A DNA stretch of 64,000 bases from Vandiemenella viatica (GCA_031002005.1 JARYHS010006964.1:4836001-4900000); one strand, 5' to 3'. Counted from the stretch's first letter, positions 24,346-36,679 are shown. Notes: generated by a model not told the origin, from the letters alone. Numbers and translations are program-made.

Positions 24346-25064
24346 TACTATACATGTGCCTGCAGTAATTCACAGCTGTGAAAATTATAAAATTTGGTAA
24401 TGTGAACATTGTGACTAAGAATTAATATTAAGTGGTTGAGTAAATTTAACCATGATTATTTTCAAGCTTCTTTTATATATCTTAGATTAACTAGAAAACA
24501 TATATTGATATATAGCTTGTGAAAAGAAAGTATCAAAATTGTAGGTATAATTAATAATTTCTTATGTATAAACATCTATAATGAGTTGTAGAGAAGGGTA
24601 AACTGAAAACTTATGGAAAGATTTATCTAAATCTGGCATCTTTCTCTGGAAAGATAGTTGGAAAAAGTACTGATTACGATTTTAATCAAAAATAATTGTG
24701 GATGTATCGCTAACTTCAGTCACATTTTTATGTGCGTTTCAGGATGTTTGGTTAGTAATCAAATTGTGGTGTAAATTGTCAGTTCTGTAATAAAAAGCTT
24801 TCCCACTTCTTTGATCTGTATTGCTGCATATCAACTTACCTTTAAAGATATTCATGGTTGCATGTAGTGACTATTCTATGTGTCATGGGTTAGTATCAAG
24901 CTAAATGATCGTATATAAGTGATTACTGGTTAAGATATTGCTTGGGGCGAATTCCTCTCTGTTTAACAATATTAATTCACCATTTTCCATCTGCATATAG
25001 ATGAATGTCTTCAGTTATTGCCAAACCATGATCATGACTTAAACATATTTTGTTATAACATTTG

Positions 25065-25350
25065 ATCCATCATGGATTCGTGGAAATCAGCGACTGTGAT
25101 ATTAAATTTGATTTTCATATTAACAGGAGCAACCAGTCACAATTTGTTGTTATTATATTTATTGACCATTACGGGTTTCGTGGAAAATGCTCTTCATCAG
25201 CTTATCTTCAGCATTTGTCCGTAATGCCGGAATTCAAATACCTCCAGACAATTAATTATAATAACAATAAATTGTGACTGGTTGCTGCTTTTAATATCAA
25301 AAACAAATTTCAAATCACAGTCGCTGATTTCCACGAATCCATCATGGATA
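25065..25350. mobile_element. Foldback element with arms of about 90 bp
   Basis: The arms, from atggattcgtggaaatcagc on the left to the mirrored end at 25330-25349, can pair almost fully. They include the inner tcacaatttgttgttatta-like part. The spacer (about 25198-25250) is nearly the same as 26480-26530 in the neighbouring LINE remnant. No target duplication was resolved. Confidence 0.8.
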
Positions 25351-25430
25351 AAATATTATTACTGATACCTCGCCAGGTTCTTGGAATTGTATATGCATTT
25401 AAAAAATAATAAATTATAAATGCAAACCAT

Positions 25431-25468
25431 CTGATGATGAGCATTTTGTTCGAAACTGGTAATGGTCA
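25431..25468 (+). other. Hammerhead-like ribozyme core (candidate)
   Basis: Reads CTGATGAT, then a 5-bp stem with three-base loop (GAGCA TTT TGTTC), then GAAAC, a short possible stem III (CTG GTAA TGG) and TC. That is the conserved order of a hammerhead: CUGAUGA, stem II, GAAA, stem III, UH. No convincing stem I is formed by the immediate flanks, which argues against activity. A weaker copy is on the minus strand at 25164-25200 inside the foldback element. Penelope-like retroelements are known to carry hammerheads; whether this repeat belongs to them is not shown. Confidence 0.3.
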
Positions 25469-26131
25469 ATAAATATAACAACAACAAATTGTGACTGGTT
25501 GCTGTTTTTAATGTCAAAAACAAATTTTACATATTTTGTAATTATTTTAATTGCAATATTATTAGTCAAATTCTTATTTGAGGGTGATTTGCAGATGACC
25601 TCCAGGTAGGTTAGCATAGAATTAATATTAATGTCAAAAAGGGCTTACTTATTAGGTTACTAGATTCTGAGATAACTGTGTAGTATTCGTCACTATTGGC
25701 GAGGAAGCATTGTGAAATGTATTAACTGTAAATATCATGGCATGTTTTTTAAACATCAGTTAGTAGGGAATTGTTACGGATATGTTATGGAAGGATTTAA
25801 TAGAATGTATGAGATATGGTAGGGAGGAGATATAATAGGAAAAGAAGGGAATTTCTTGGTAATGTCATTTCTTAAGCATAGAAAATAATATGGGACCAAT
25901 ATTATTCTGATTGAGATAAGATTTGATAACGCCTTTAGAGGACAAGTATATTTGTTTGTTGAAATTAGCTAAGATATTGGTGATACTGTAATTGAGCTAT
26001 TTTCTTTTTGACTGGAAGGTAAAATTAAAATAGGGGAAGAGATCACCACCTACATACATGACAGTGGTGATACACCAAATTGACAGACAAAACACATAGA
26101 GCATTATTATTATTGGGCATGTAATGCCTCT

Positions 26132-26571
26132 TCAGCAGGAGAATATGATGGATACAAGATGGAGGAAGGAATATGGGGCATTAATTGCGATTTGTAGCAG
26201 TCCTTCTTTTATAGGATTGGTTGTTAGCAATTGTCCAATTATATCACTTCTATGAATTCCATTTAATTCTGTATGGCTGTTGCATCTTAAATTATTCATA
26301 ATTTGGTTGATATAGCATAATATTCTTCTTCCTTTTTCGTTTGTTCTATCTATCTTTCGTTTAAAAATCACCATGTTACAAAATCTAGCCCCTCATCTTT
26401 TCGTTTCTGTAAATCCTTCCAGAAACTAAGTTCCTTAAAAATTCTTCTAAATACTTCATAATTAGTGTTGCCATCCATTCAGCTTATCTTCAGTATTTGT
26501 CCTTAATGCCAGAACTCAAATACCTCCAGTCATTTCCTTTCCATCATTCCTATGCTCCTTGACTCACATTG

Positions 26572-26610
<39 letters not shown>

Positions 26611-27610
26611 AGATTCTTATGTATTGTCATGTTTGTTTTGTTTATTCATAACTTGTTAGTTTCCTTGATTCCAGACATTTTTTCTTTTCAGCTTCTCCCA
26701 TTTTTATGACTATACTACCCTGGTATCTTTAACTTGCTTCATTAAGTGTTCATATGATTTTAGCTATATTCATTTCTGTGGATTCCTGTTCCAAATTAAT
26801 ACATTTGTCCAAGCTCTTTTTAGATTATAATGCCCCAAATCACTTTCATTTCCTGAAACAAGTGTAATCTCATCTGCAAATCTCAGTATATCTATGTTTA
26901 ATGTGTGAATGGGTATTCTTGCATTTACTTGATACTCCACAGCTAGCTTTATATAGAATAGAACAAGGGAAAGATAGCAACCTGGTCTTACTCTATTTTA
27001 AGCCTTTGATTATGAATTGTATTTTCCAAATCAGATTAGCAGAGTTTTATTCTCATACAGTATCCATATAGTTCTTCAAGCTTTGTACTTTAGTTACAAC
27101 CTATTTAAGATTATGTCTAGTTGCAATTAAAGATTTCAAAAATCTTCTTCTATGCAGATGCCATTGAGGTTCCTTATACTTTTCTTGGTAAGGGCTATAA
27201 TAATCCAGATTGCTTCTCTTGTGCCTCTTCCCATTTCTGAAATCAAACTCGTTGTTATTTAATTGTGTAGTTGAATGCTCTCTTTTGTCTGAAAGGCAAT
27301 TGATGTTTTAGGTATATGGGAAATCAGTCTTACGGTTGGAATGTCTTCACACTTATTTGCAAATACTTCCTTTGGTACAGTAACACATCTCAAATCATTG
27401 GTTATTTTTCCTATTTCATATATATCACAAATTAGTCTCTACAATAAGCCCTTTGTTTTACTTTTTAATATATTTCTAAGTTTAGGTGAAATTTAATTTA
27501 TCCCCGGGGATCTTCTTGAAGTTTTAATGCTTTATAAAACATACCTTAAAATATGGTGTCCTAATTAATTTTCATTAACATCTGTTTTCCTTTCTGATTT
27601 TTTTGCTCTA
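26132..27610 (-). mobile_element. LINE reverse-transcriptase remnant, RTE-like
   Basis: Read on the minus strand in pieces: the RT box FADEITLVSGNESDL (plus 26835-26885) preceded by GCYLSLVLFYIKLAVEYQ. Further on comes the 3' part LEVFEFWH..GQILKIS, then NYEVFRRIFKELSFWKDLQK, similar to the C-terminal region of RTE/craniofacial-development-2-like elements. Many stops and frameshifts. It lies in the long intron of zinc-finger locus 1, opposite to the gene. A (TA)n run interrupts it. Confidence 0.65.
26573..26608. repeat. (TA)n microsatellite
   Basis: An uninterrupted run of about 17 TA dinucleotides inside the LINE remnant. Confidence 0.95.
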
Positions 27611-28100
27611 AGTTCTTTATTATTATATAAAACAGAAAGGTATTCTCTTTCTTTTGGATATATCTCTTGGACATACACAATTTCTCTCTTCAGATTTATT
27701 ATTCCACCACATTGCCGAAAAATATTTTGGCAGCTAAGCAGAGGAACTGTAAGGCATCATGTTCAAAAATTGAGAAAAAACACAAGAAGTGGGAGTGAAG
27801 AGTATTTATCCAAACTTTATAATATTATTAAATAATTCATAAAAACTAGTATTGACTAAAAAATGAAAATATTAAAATGAACAATAACTGATCAAAATAT
27901 AAAATGAAACACTGTCACTGGTACATATTGGTTCATTTTAGTTGTCAATTTATTACATCTTGTAACACATTAGTACATGTACATAGACTTTGTAACTACC
28001 AGTTAACAATACAAAAGTATTATTATATTTAAAGTGTATTTTAATATATTTCTGTAAATGTTATAACCATAAATCAACATAAATTACTTTTTATTTTTAG

Positions 28101-28731
28101 ATATTATTACGACTGTCAGCATAACAGTCCCAAATGTGAGCAGAAAATTTATGCAACTGAGCAGGTAGAAACCGACAAGGAAAAGGAACCATTCTCATGG
28201 AACTGCTTCAGTAAGAGATTAAAATACAAATACGACAGTGAAATAAGTCGCTCTAATGAACAATCACCAGTGAATCAAATAAGTGAAAAATCTTTAAAGT
28301 TTTCTTATAGTTTTGAGAAGCGTCATAAAATAGATTTAAGTGATCCTTTATTTTACAGAGTTTGCGACCATGATTCTACAAATCACAGTCATGTAACTGG
28401 ACATCAGCTTATTCAATTTGGTGAAATCCCAATTTCTTGTGAAGTTTGGAGAAAATCGTTGAGGCAATCTATGCATCCTAAAAGCCTAAAAGGGATACAT
28501 ACATACAATCGCCCAATTTTCTGTAAACTATGTGGAGAATCTTTTACAGAGTCTGGGAGTTTTAAAAAGCATGAGCGGGTTCATTTACTTGAACGGCCTT
28601 TTTCTTGTGATATTTGTGGAAAATCTTTTAAAAAGTCTGGAACTCTTAGCAGGCACAAGCGGATACATTTAGGTGAACGGCCATTTACTTGTGATGTTTG
28701 TGGAAAATCTTTACAGTGTCTTGGAATTTGA
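28101..28731 (+). CDS. C2H2 zinc-finger array exon, locus 1 (open part)
   Basis: Begins after the acceptor at 28100. The first base completes the split codon from 20949, and the frame then reads YYYDCQHNSPKCEQK onward without a stop to 28731. After a lead of about 130 residues come two complete Kruppel-type fingers: FCKLCGESFTESGSFKKH and FSCDICGKSFKKSGTLSRH, joined by linkers of the LGERPF type. A third finger is cut by a one-base deletion near 28711. Joined with the exon at 20465-20949 this gives an open frame of 371 residues. Such proteins bind DNA in the nucleus; no target can be read from the sequence. The frame loss in the middle of the array suggests a decaying gene, or one sequencing error. 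Confidence 0.72.
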
Positions 28732-29356
28732 AAATGCACAAACGGATTCATTTAGGTGAACGGCCATTTTCTTGTAAAATTTGTGGAAAATCCTTTACAG
28801 AGTCTGGCAGTCTTAAAAATCACAATAGGATTCATTCAGGTGAACGGCCATTTTCGTGTGAAGTTTGTGGGAAATCTTTTATAAAGTCTGGAACTCTTAG
28901 TAGGCACAAGCGAATACATTTAGGTGAACGGCCTTTTTCTTGTGATATTTGTGTAAAATCTTTTACAATGTCTTGGAATTTGAAAATGCACAAACGGATT
29001 CATTTAGGTGAACGGCCATTTTCTTGTGAAATTTGTGGTAAATCCTTCACAATGTCTGGCAGTCTTAAAAATCATAACAGGGTTCATTAGGTGAACGCCC
29101 ATTTTCGTGTGAAGTTTGAGTAAAATCCTTTAAAGTTTCTAGCCATCTCAAAACTCACATGATGATTCATTTAGGTGAACGACCGTTTTCTTGTGAAATT
29201 TGTGGAAAATCTTTTACAGAGTCTGGCAGTCTTAAAAATCACAATAGGATTCATTTCGGCGAACGGCCATTTTCGTGTGATGTTTGTGGTAAATCTTTTA
29301 CACAGTCTGGAACTCTTAAAACGCATAAGCAGATTCATTTAGGTAAGCGGCCATGA
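28732..29356 (+). pseudogene. Frameshifted continuation of the zinc-finger array
   Basis: In the next frame the array goes on: [51 protein letters not shown] (glycine to valine) and [17 protein letters not shown]. The frame is lost again at about 29088, where one base is missing in the linker. The following finger carries a stop (position of the second Cys, near 29118). Two more well-kept fingers follow to 29356. Unit length is 84 bp. Three finger types repeat in the same order every 252 bp. Confidence 0.85.
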
Positions 29357-30965
29357 TGTGATATTTGGGTAAAATCTTTTACAGATTCTGGGATCCTTAA
29401 ACAGTAACATTCATTTAGTGTGAACAGTAATTTTTATTTTAAACTTGTTGAAAATCTTTTATTTAATATAGATATCTAAAAAATCACATTAAAGTTCATT
29501 TAGGTGGCGGTCATTTTCGTGTGAAGTTTGTGGAAACTTTTTTTGATACACTCTGGGAATCTTAAAATGCCCAAGATGATTCATTTAGGTGAGTGGCCAT
29601 TTACTTGTGAAATTCATGAAAATTCCTTTTCATAGTCAAGGCAGGCAGTCTTAAACATCACATTTGGATTCATTTGGCTGAATGGCTATTTTCGTGTGAA
29701 GTTTATGGAAAATCCTGTACAGTGTCTAGACATATTAAAAATCACAATTGGATTCATTTAGGTTAACGGACATTTTCTTGTGATAATTTTGCTGATACTT
29801 TCACATTGCCTGGCAGGTGTTAGAATCATAAGCGGATTCATTTAAGTATATGACAAATCTTTCATTGAGTCTAGGAGCCTTGAATTGCCTAAGAGTGTTT
29901 GTTAAGATAAATATTAATTTTATTGAGAGGAATATTAAAAATCTCTTCAGCAGTCAGTGACTTGTAGGCCACAGGAGTATCACCCATTTATGTTTATAAC
30001 TTTGTTCTGAAGCATGTCTGGTGCCTTTAAAGTCACAATTGGATTTATTTAAGTGAACTTCCATTCTAGTGTGAAGATTGAGTAATGACATATATTGTCT
30101 AGGAATCTTAAAAGGCATAACCAACATTTATATGTGACCCCATAATTTTGTGGAAAATCTTTTATGCGAAGCGCTTACATGTGTTCATTAAAGTGAACGC
30201 CAATTTTCTTTTGAGTTCTGGGGAGATTTTTTTTTACTGCCCAGGCATCCTGAGAATGGTAGTAGAATTTTTCCTTGAATGAAAATTTTCTTACGAATTG
30301 TTTCCCCAACTATTTTACTAAGTGCGTAAGTTTCATAATGTACAAGAGTGTTCTTTAGGTGATACAATTTTTTGTAATTATTTTACAAAATATTTTACAT
30401 AGTTCGTTATCATTAAAAGGAATAAGAGTATTTATTAAGGTTATCACTCATTTTCATTTGAGGTTTATAGAAATCGTTAACACAGTGTTATATACTGGTA
30501 GGGCATAAGTGTATTAATTCAGGTTAATGCTAATTTCCTGGTAATTTTGTGAAAATCTTTTAGAATACCTGGGAATGATAATAGCACCAGTATATTCATT
30601 TTGGTAAATATCAATTTCTTAGTTTTGTGGAAAATATTTAACATAGTCAGTGACCATTGAATGGTATAGGAGGATCCATTAAGGTACACACATTTTGAAA
30701 TTTTGTATTAAAGCTTTTACTGGATGTCAGAGACGTTAAAATAATAAGAGGGTTCATTTTGGTGAATGTTCCTGTTCTTGTACTATTTGTGGAAAATCGA
30801 TTACACCATTTTGGATTCTTGAAGGTAGTAATAAAATTGATTTTGGTCTGGAGTAATCATAAAATATATCAAAAATTAATTTTGATGTACATCTATTGCC
30901 TTGTAATACATGTGGAAATTATTTAAAGCCGTATACTAATCTAAAAATTTATTAGAAGTAATGCT
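29357..30965 (+). pseudogene. Fossil zinc-finger repeats, progressively decayed
   Basis: At about 84-bp steps one still finds remnants of the linker and first finger half (tcatttaggtgaacgg, ttttcttgtgaagtttgtgg). Examples lie near 29510, 29590, 29670, 29750, 30170, 30430, 30515, 30595, 30675, 30750 and 30870. Stops, indels and substitutions increase with distance from the intact part. None is translatable. The array was once perhaps three times longer than the readable part. Confidence 0.75.
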
Positions 30966-31768
30966 GTGACAAATTATCAGTCCAGTGTTAGATGTGCAGT
31001 AAAGTGTCTTATTGTTTATTCAGGTGTAACTGCAATCTGAAAATATCTGTTGTTAAGTAATAATTATATATTTGTGAAAAATAAATTTGGAGTCTACAGG
31101 AATTGAAGGGGAACAGTTAATAATCTGAAATTAACATATTGATTCTTTCAGTTTTGTGTGAGAAAATGTATAATCAACCACAGGTAATCAAATTTTTTCA
31201 TAGGGATTTAAATTCTGTCTCAACATTTCTTGGGCCTAATAATTTCTTACTATTGCCATTAACATTATTCGACATAAAATTAAATTAAAAATGATAGGAA
31301 GTTATAATATTAATTTTATATAATGTCTACTACTATAAAGGATTTTGTTATTGTTGGGTATAAATATCTCCAGTAATAACATAAAAAGGATTTATTTTGT
31401 GAACTGCAGTTTCATACAACTAGTGTAAATATTCTATAACAATTGTTTTATAGATACTATTCCAATGATTTAATAGAGCAGCCATTATTTTATCAAATGA
31501 TTCTTTGGGATTATTTGATATTAGTATTTTAAATTTGGTGTGAGCAATATAAGTAATGTTAGTATGTTACTAAGCTAGTTCACAAGTTGTTAGATCACAA
31601 TCTGGTTGGATGAAAGACAGTTTTGCTGAATCTGTAATGTAAGAATAATCGCTGAATATAGTGGATGTGGATTACAGAACTCTTTTTGATTAATATTATT
31701 TTTTTAATTTTTTTGCCTATTTGTATGTTGGGGATAGTAAATTAAGGTCTGTTAACATTTTAATATTA
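30966..31768. other. No recognised feature downstream of the finger array
   Basis: AT-rich sequence. aataaa-type poly(A) signals occur (for example near 31080), but none can be assigned to the gene. Confidence 0.45.
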
Positions 31769-32012
31769 GACCGAGTGTGGTGGGTGAATGATTAACGTTC
31801 TGGCCTCGCATTCGGGAGGAACACTGGTTTGAATCCCCGTCCGGGCATCCAGACTTGGATTTTCCATGGTTTTCCCAAATCACTCCAGGTGAATGCCGGG
31901 ATGCTTCCTTTAAAAAAGGCCATGGCCGAATTACTTCCAGTTCCTTGCCCCAGTCCCATCCCACCTCTATTGACCCAACTGCTGACTAGGCGCTAAGCCC
32001 AAGAAAAAAAAT
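31769..32012 (+). repeat. tRNA-derived SINE, about 245 bp
   Basis: The A-box region (gtgggtgaatgattaacg) and B box (ggtttgaatcccc) are well preserved. They are followed by a body with ttttcccaaatcactccagg and tgaatgccgggatgcttcc, and an A-rich tail. A second copy of the same family, minus strand, is at 60140-60388. This SINE type is widespread in insects. Confidence 0.88.
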
Positions 32013-32280
32013 TAATATTGGTTGGAAATTTAAGTTTGTTCAGATTATTTTGTGTTTTCATTTTGTATATAGTAACATCAGTGTATTGATGGTTTATTTT
32101 CAAATATATTTTTGTTAAAGAATTGTTTTGTACTCACTAATTATAGTATTGACAGATTTATGTACAGTCCCAAACATAATTATTCTTAGATTACAAAGAT
32201 AGTCTGAATTAATTACATAGACTATTGTAATTGGCTTTAAATGTATATATTTAGTTGTTAACATGTATTGTTAGTAGTAT

Positions 32281-32515
32281 TTTTTATTTTTAGTTGTTAA
32301 CCTTGTTTTTCAAGAAACATTTTATCACTTTTATGAGCAGACTCTGGATAAATTGTTGTATTGTTGGTTTCCTTAAGCGGTTTTTGTAAATTATTCATCA
32401 CTTCAGTTGATAATTTGTTCCAATCCCTGACAAAATAAAATTTTCCCACACCCATCCGCATTATATCGAGTGCCAGCTTATGGTTATGGTCGCCTTTCCC
32501 TTCCATGCACTATTT
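32281..32515 (-). mobile_element. CR1/Jockey-like LINE, C-terminal fragment (copy 1)
   Basis: The minus strand reads MEGKGDHNHKLALDI, then FVRDWNKLSTEVMNNLQKPL, the extreme C-terminal part of the same LINE family seen at 38470-39970, 41725-42010 and 48266-50990. It is truncated on its 5' side and lacks the conserved 3' hairpin. Confidence 0.75.
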
Positions 32516-32639
32516 CTAATTCTTTGACAAATATTCCTCCAAGCGCAGTGCGGCATTCAAATAACCAGAATGGTAACTGCAATTTTGTCTGTTCCACTCT
32601 ATAATTTTTACATTCAACGCCACTACTGAGGAAACCCTT

Positions 32640-33000
32640 TTTTAGGGACTGCAGGCGCTTCCCTTGAATATCTTCGCCTAGCCTGACGTGGCTTTTATCT
32701 CTACCCCCCTCCCCCCATGTATCTTTTTTCCCTATTAAATCTAAAAGACATACATATTGTTTTCTGTGTCAGAATATCGTAAATTACTCACGGACATAAT
32801 TAAATGACGGAAATAAGTATTCACATGCTGTTGTGTGTTTTTAAACTAATTTGAACTGTGACAAATAATGTGAATGGAAAGCTAAGTGGCCTGGCTCTGA
32901 AATACCCAACCCCCCCACCCACCTCCCCTAAGTAGCTCAGCTTAACTTTCAAGCCGACGCCTCTCCCCCAGACCAAGCCACGTAGTTTATGGACGCTCCC
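32640..33000. mobile_element. Second, diverged copy of the TA-flanked MITE
   Basis: The right end (32978-33000, then TA), reversed, reads agggagcgtccataaactac, matching the end of the MITE at 9360-9680. The inside again has poly-C blocks. The left end (near 32644, agggactgcaggcg) is badly diverged, so the left boundary is uncertain. Confidence 0.5.
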
Positions 33001-33002
33001 TA

Positions 33003-33893
33003 ATCGATTGAAAACTGAAATAAAAAAGTACGTCTCTATGCAGATTGGTACGTGGTGTGATTAAGGTTAATATCACAAAGAATTTCGTCAGATTTAGGCT
33101 AGTAAGAGAAGACTTTAAGTCATATTAGCACAAAATTTTTATTTTCAATATAGTTTAACGAAAAAAAAATGCAGTTTTGTTCTATCACCCCAATAGAAGT
33201 CTTAACTACATCAAACAATTTGAGTTTCTAATCATTTTAAAAATGGAATGAAATATTAATCAATCATGTGTTGTGAGACACTTAACATTTCCTATTCCTG
33301 AACAGATTGACCGTATGTAGGAACAGCGTTTGTGTTATTTCCTGAAAGCGCCTTCACTTGATTTAATGTTCAATGTAGTCCGACTGTAACAGACAGATTG
33401 TTAGAAGTGAGCTGCATACGACACGGGGCGAGTGTGCTGGATGTAACAGCCATAGTCTGTGCAGTGGAGAGTACCTACTCAGCATTATATTTAGTTTCGG
33501 TAGTTTTCCAAATAATGGAGAAAGCACTGAGATACAAGCGAAATGTTATATTTTGAAATTAATTTGTAATTTGACGTCACCGTAGTTATTAACATGTGAC
33601 AGACGCAAAGAGCGCAGTCCAGAGGGGGCGCACAGCGGATAACGCAACAGCCGCAGAGCCGCCAACGGTTCTTAACGAAATCTCAGCTATTAACATAAAA
33701 CGAAATAGAAAATGCAATGGATTTTTATCATTCCATATATTTTAGGTTCTGAGTTCGTAATTTATACTTTTACTGTTTTTATTGTAACATGTTGTCTGAA
33801 ATCCGGCTGCACAATTAAAATGTTCATTTGTTATTTAATCGAAATGCGATTTTAGTCAAAGAGTGGTTGTACAAAATTTAGCTGCAGGTACCC
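33003..33893. other. No recognised feature
   Basis: AT-rich with a short GC-rich patch at 33410-33670. No coding frame, terminal repeat or RNA gene was seen. Confidence 0.45.
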
Positions 33894-36480
33894 AGTGGCG
33901 GATCTAGGATTTTTCCGAACCGTGGCAAAAGCTTCACGCTGGCGCCCCCCCCCCCAAAGAAAACACCACACTCAATTGGGTACTATTAAACTAACGTGAT
34001 AAAAAATACATAAGACATAATAGGAAATGAGTTCTTTTATTGCTTGCATTATATGTATTACACACAATCAGAATACATAATGCACGAGCCAGACTGTACT
34101 CACAATTGCAGTCCTTAGTAGTGTTGCCAGGTCCGGTTTGCTAAAAATTGGGACAGAAAGCCAAAAAAATAGGGATTCAGGGTTACAAATCGGGACAGCC
34201 AAAAAAAAGTTTTTTTTTAAGTAATTGTAGTTTATTTTTATAATTTGGACAGAACAGAAGAAATTTCTATAAAGATCTATCATATGATAGGAACTTATGA
34301 ACCTTAATACTAAACTTTATAATAATAGAATTGTTGACTAGCACAATTAACAAAATATAATACAAAACAGAATATTTTAAAGTTGAATTTTAAGTAATTA
34401 TTTATGTTATTCTTAAGTATATTTATTTTTTATCATAATTGTATTTTGCGTTGGATTTTACTGCTTTTAACATACCTTTGTTTTTTACAACGTAGTTATA
34501 AAATTCGTTATACGACAAACTGAAATTGGTTTTAATTTGTATTTCTGCTTTGACATGTTCCAATAATAATCGGTTTCATCTGTCACACCAAATTATATTA
34601 GTCTGGGAAAATATCCTTTCAGCTGCCGCGTTTAAAACCGGTATTGATGCCATGAAAGCAAATAGTATTTGCAGATTGACGAGATCTTGATTCTGAAATA
34701 TATTGTGCCATTTCTGTAGCAGCGTTAAGTCTTTATTCTGCACTGCTGCCTTCATTACATCTTTCACATTACATATTTCCTCATTAAGCTCATCCATTTC
34801 ACGCGTCAATTTTTAGTTTTTCAATTACATTAACTATTGAAGGGTAAGTGAAAGAGTCATCTTGCAAAGAAAGTGGCTTGAATATGTCGAATTTGTTTTC
34901 ACTGAATTCGTATTTGGTTTCTATGTAATTTAAAACATTTCTGTACCAACCACAGCAATCTGTTTTCATTTTTGAAACTGTTTCCTCTGGAAACTTTTTA
35001 AATAAATTGCCGCACGTGAAGCAAACAAATTAATCTTCAAACCTCTGTTTCAATTTCTTAGCGAGTCTGACCATTATATCGTAACCATCGAAACACAGCA
35101 ATGTTTCGTTTTCAAGACACAATACGGCATCTTGTAGGACCTTCAGTGCATTTTGGAAGAAATCCAGGTAAGGTTCTGTTTCTTCAGAATTAAAGAATAT
35201 CCAGAAAACATAGGACAATCGTTTTCTCTCATAGAAATAAGGTAATGTTTCAGAAGTCGAATGATTTCATAGCACGTTCAACAGCGGGGAGAAGTGACAA
35301 CCATCGCGTTTTTACATGTCGCAATTCTAGAACAAATTCTGATTCATGCGTCTCAGAAAAGTCTTTTAAAGCTTGAACTCGTTTTGCATAGTATGAGAAA
35401 TGACTATGCAGCTTCAGGATAAAATTCTCCAAGTCAAATTTACTCATACCCAAAGCATACTTTACACTGCTATGCAAAATGTTTGCAGGACATCCCACTG
35501 ATAAAATTTTGCCATTATCATCGCGTAGTAACTGAAAAACTGATTTGCGACACCCAAAGTTCGCATTTGCGTTGTCTGCGCAGTAACTAGTTAGATTTTT
35601 AGTGTCAATATTGTGCTCTTTCAGCCGTCTCACTATATTTTTATTCATGGCTGACGTAGTTTCATTCGCGACTTCATAAAAATCAAGTACGCAAGTTTTT
35701 AAATTTGAAGCTGGGCTGTAAAATCTTACCATCAGTGGAAAAAATTTTGTTCCACAGTGATTGGAGGCGTCTATAGCAATACTATGAAATGTATTGTTTT
35801 GGAGAGCTTCGATCGCTTCTTGAGTAGATGCCGGACTTAAAACATTATGTGCAATCCCACTGGCCTTTGTTCCTCCAAGTGATAATTTCTCGGCAATTTT
35901 CGAATCGTTATACAAAGTACGATCGAGTTTTGATTCACAATCGAGTGAATTGAATGACAAGGTATGCTTGACTGAGTGGTATGACTTTGTGACTTCAGCA
36001 GCTATCACTTTTTCTTCCTGGGTGCTCATTAGATCAGCGTTCAAAAATATTTTGAGTGATGTTGTTAAACTGGCTCTCCTTTCTTTATTCTTGTATTCGT
36101 TACATTTCTGATGTTTTTCTATATCATTTTTGCCACCATGAGATATGCTGAACCGTTTTTTATATAATGTGCAATATGCTTTAAATCTGCTTTTTAAGGC
36201 GGGTTTGATAAATGAATAACTTTTTATCCAAATATCAAGAAAAGAACACATTCTCCGTTGTTTTTTCTTTCTCGGAGTACTATCAAACTGGCTTACAATT
36301 CAAATGGATCGCTGAGGTCAGAAATCGCATGTCAACCTTATTCTTTTTTTTTTTGCAAAACTCGATTATTTTGATGTGGATATATCCGTGTGCCCAGAAA
36401 GGCGTGAGTATTCAGTCAAGAAAGTATCCCTATCGTGCGTAGAAAAATCAAATGAGTCAGATATGTTACTGGAAAGCACG
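33894..36480 (-). mobile_element. hAT element 1, right end not found
   Basis: Starts with a hAT-like terminus cagtggcggatctagg at 33894. It holds a minus-strand hAT transposase and probably ends before the target duplication of the next element at 36490. No matching inverted end was found on the right, so the copy may be truncated there. Confidence 0.55.
34576..36251 (-). pseudogene. hAT transposase with BED-like finger, broken
   Basis: The 333-codon piece (36251-35250) starts with a Cys/His finger (CTLYKKRFSISHGGKND, then EKHQKC). It continues with SIAIDASNHCGTKFFPLMVR (a likely catalytic aspartate region), TSYCADNANANFGC and CPANILHSSVKYAL. It is followed in other frames by 35218-35030 and by the C-terminal dimerisation block FAFMASIPVLNAAAERIFSQ (34809-34576). 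These motifs order exactly as in hAT transposases with a BED/TTF-like N-terminus. At least two frame breaks (near 35240 and 34810) make it inactive. Confidence 0.8.
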
Positions 36481-36679
36481 GAGCTGTGATTGGTCCTCAA
36501 GGGCGGATCCAGCCTTTGGGTCAGGGGGGGGGGGGGTCACATAGTCGAGGTTTAACTTGGACATGCTTCAAAATTATAATAGTACCTATTTATAAATAAA
36601 AGATAAATTAATTTAATTGCATTATATCAAAATAATTTTAATCAAATAACAAAATCAATTATTCTCTTCTGAACTCTCG

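Larger units (their letters stand above)
20950..28100 (+). other. 7.1-kb intron of zinc-finger locus 1
   Basis: Runs from a gtaaga donor to a pyrimidine-rich acceptor (ttttatttttag, ending 28100). It is filled with mobile DNA listed separately: a hAT-like MITE, a TA-flanked element, a foldback element and an RTE-like LINE piece. I see no further exon. Confidence 0.65.
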
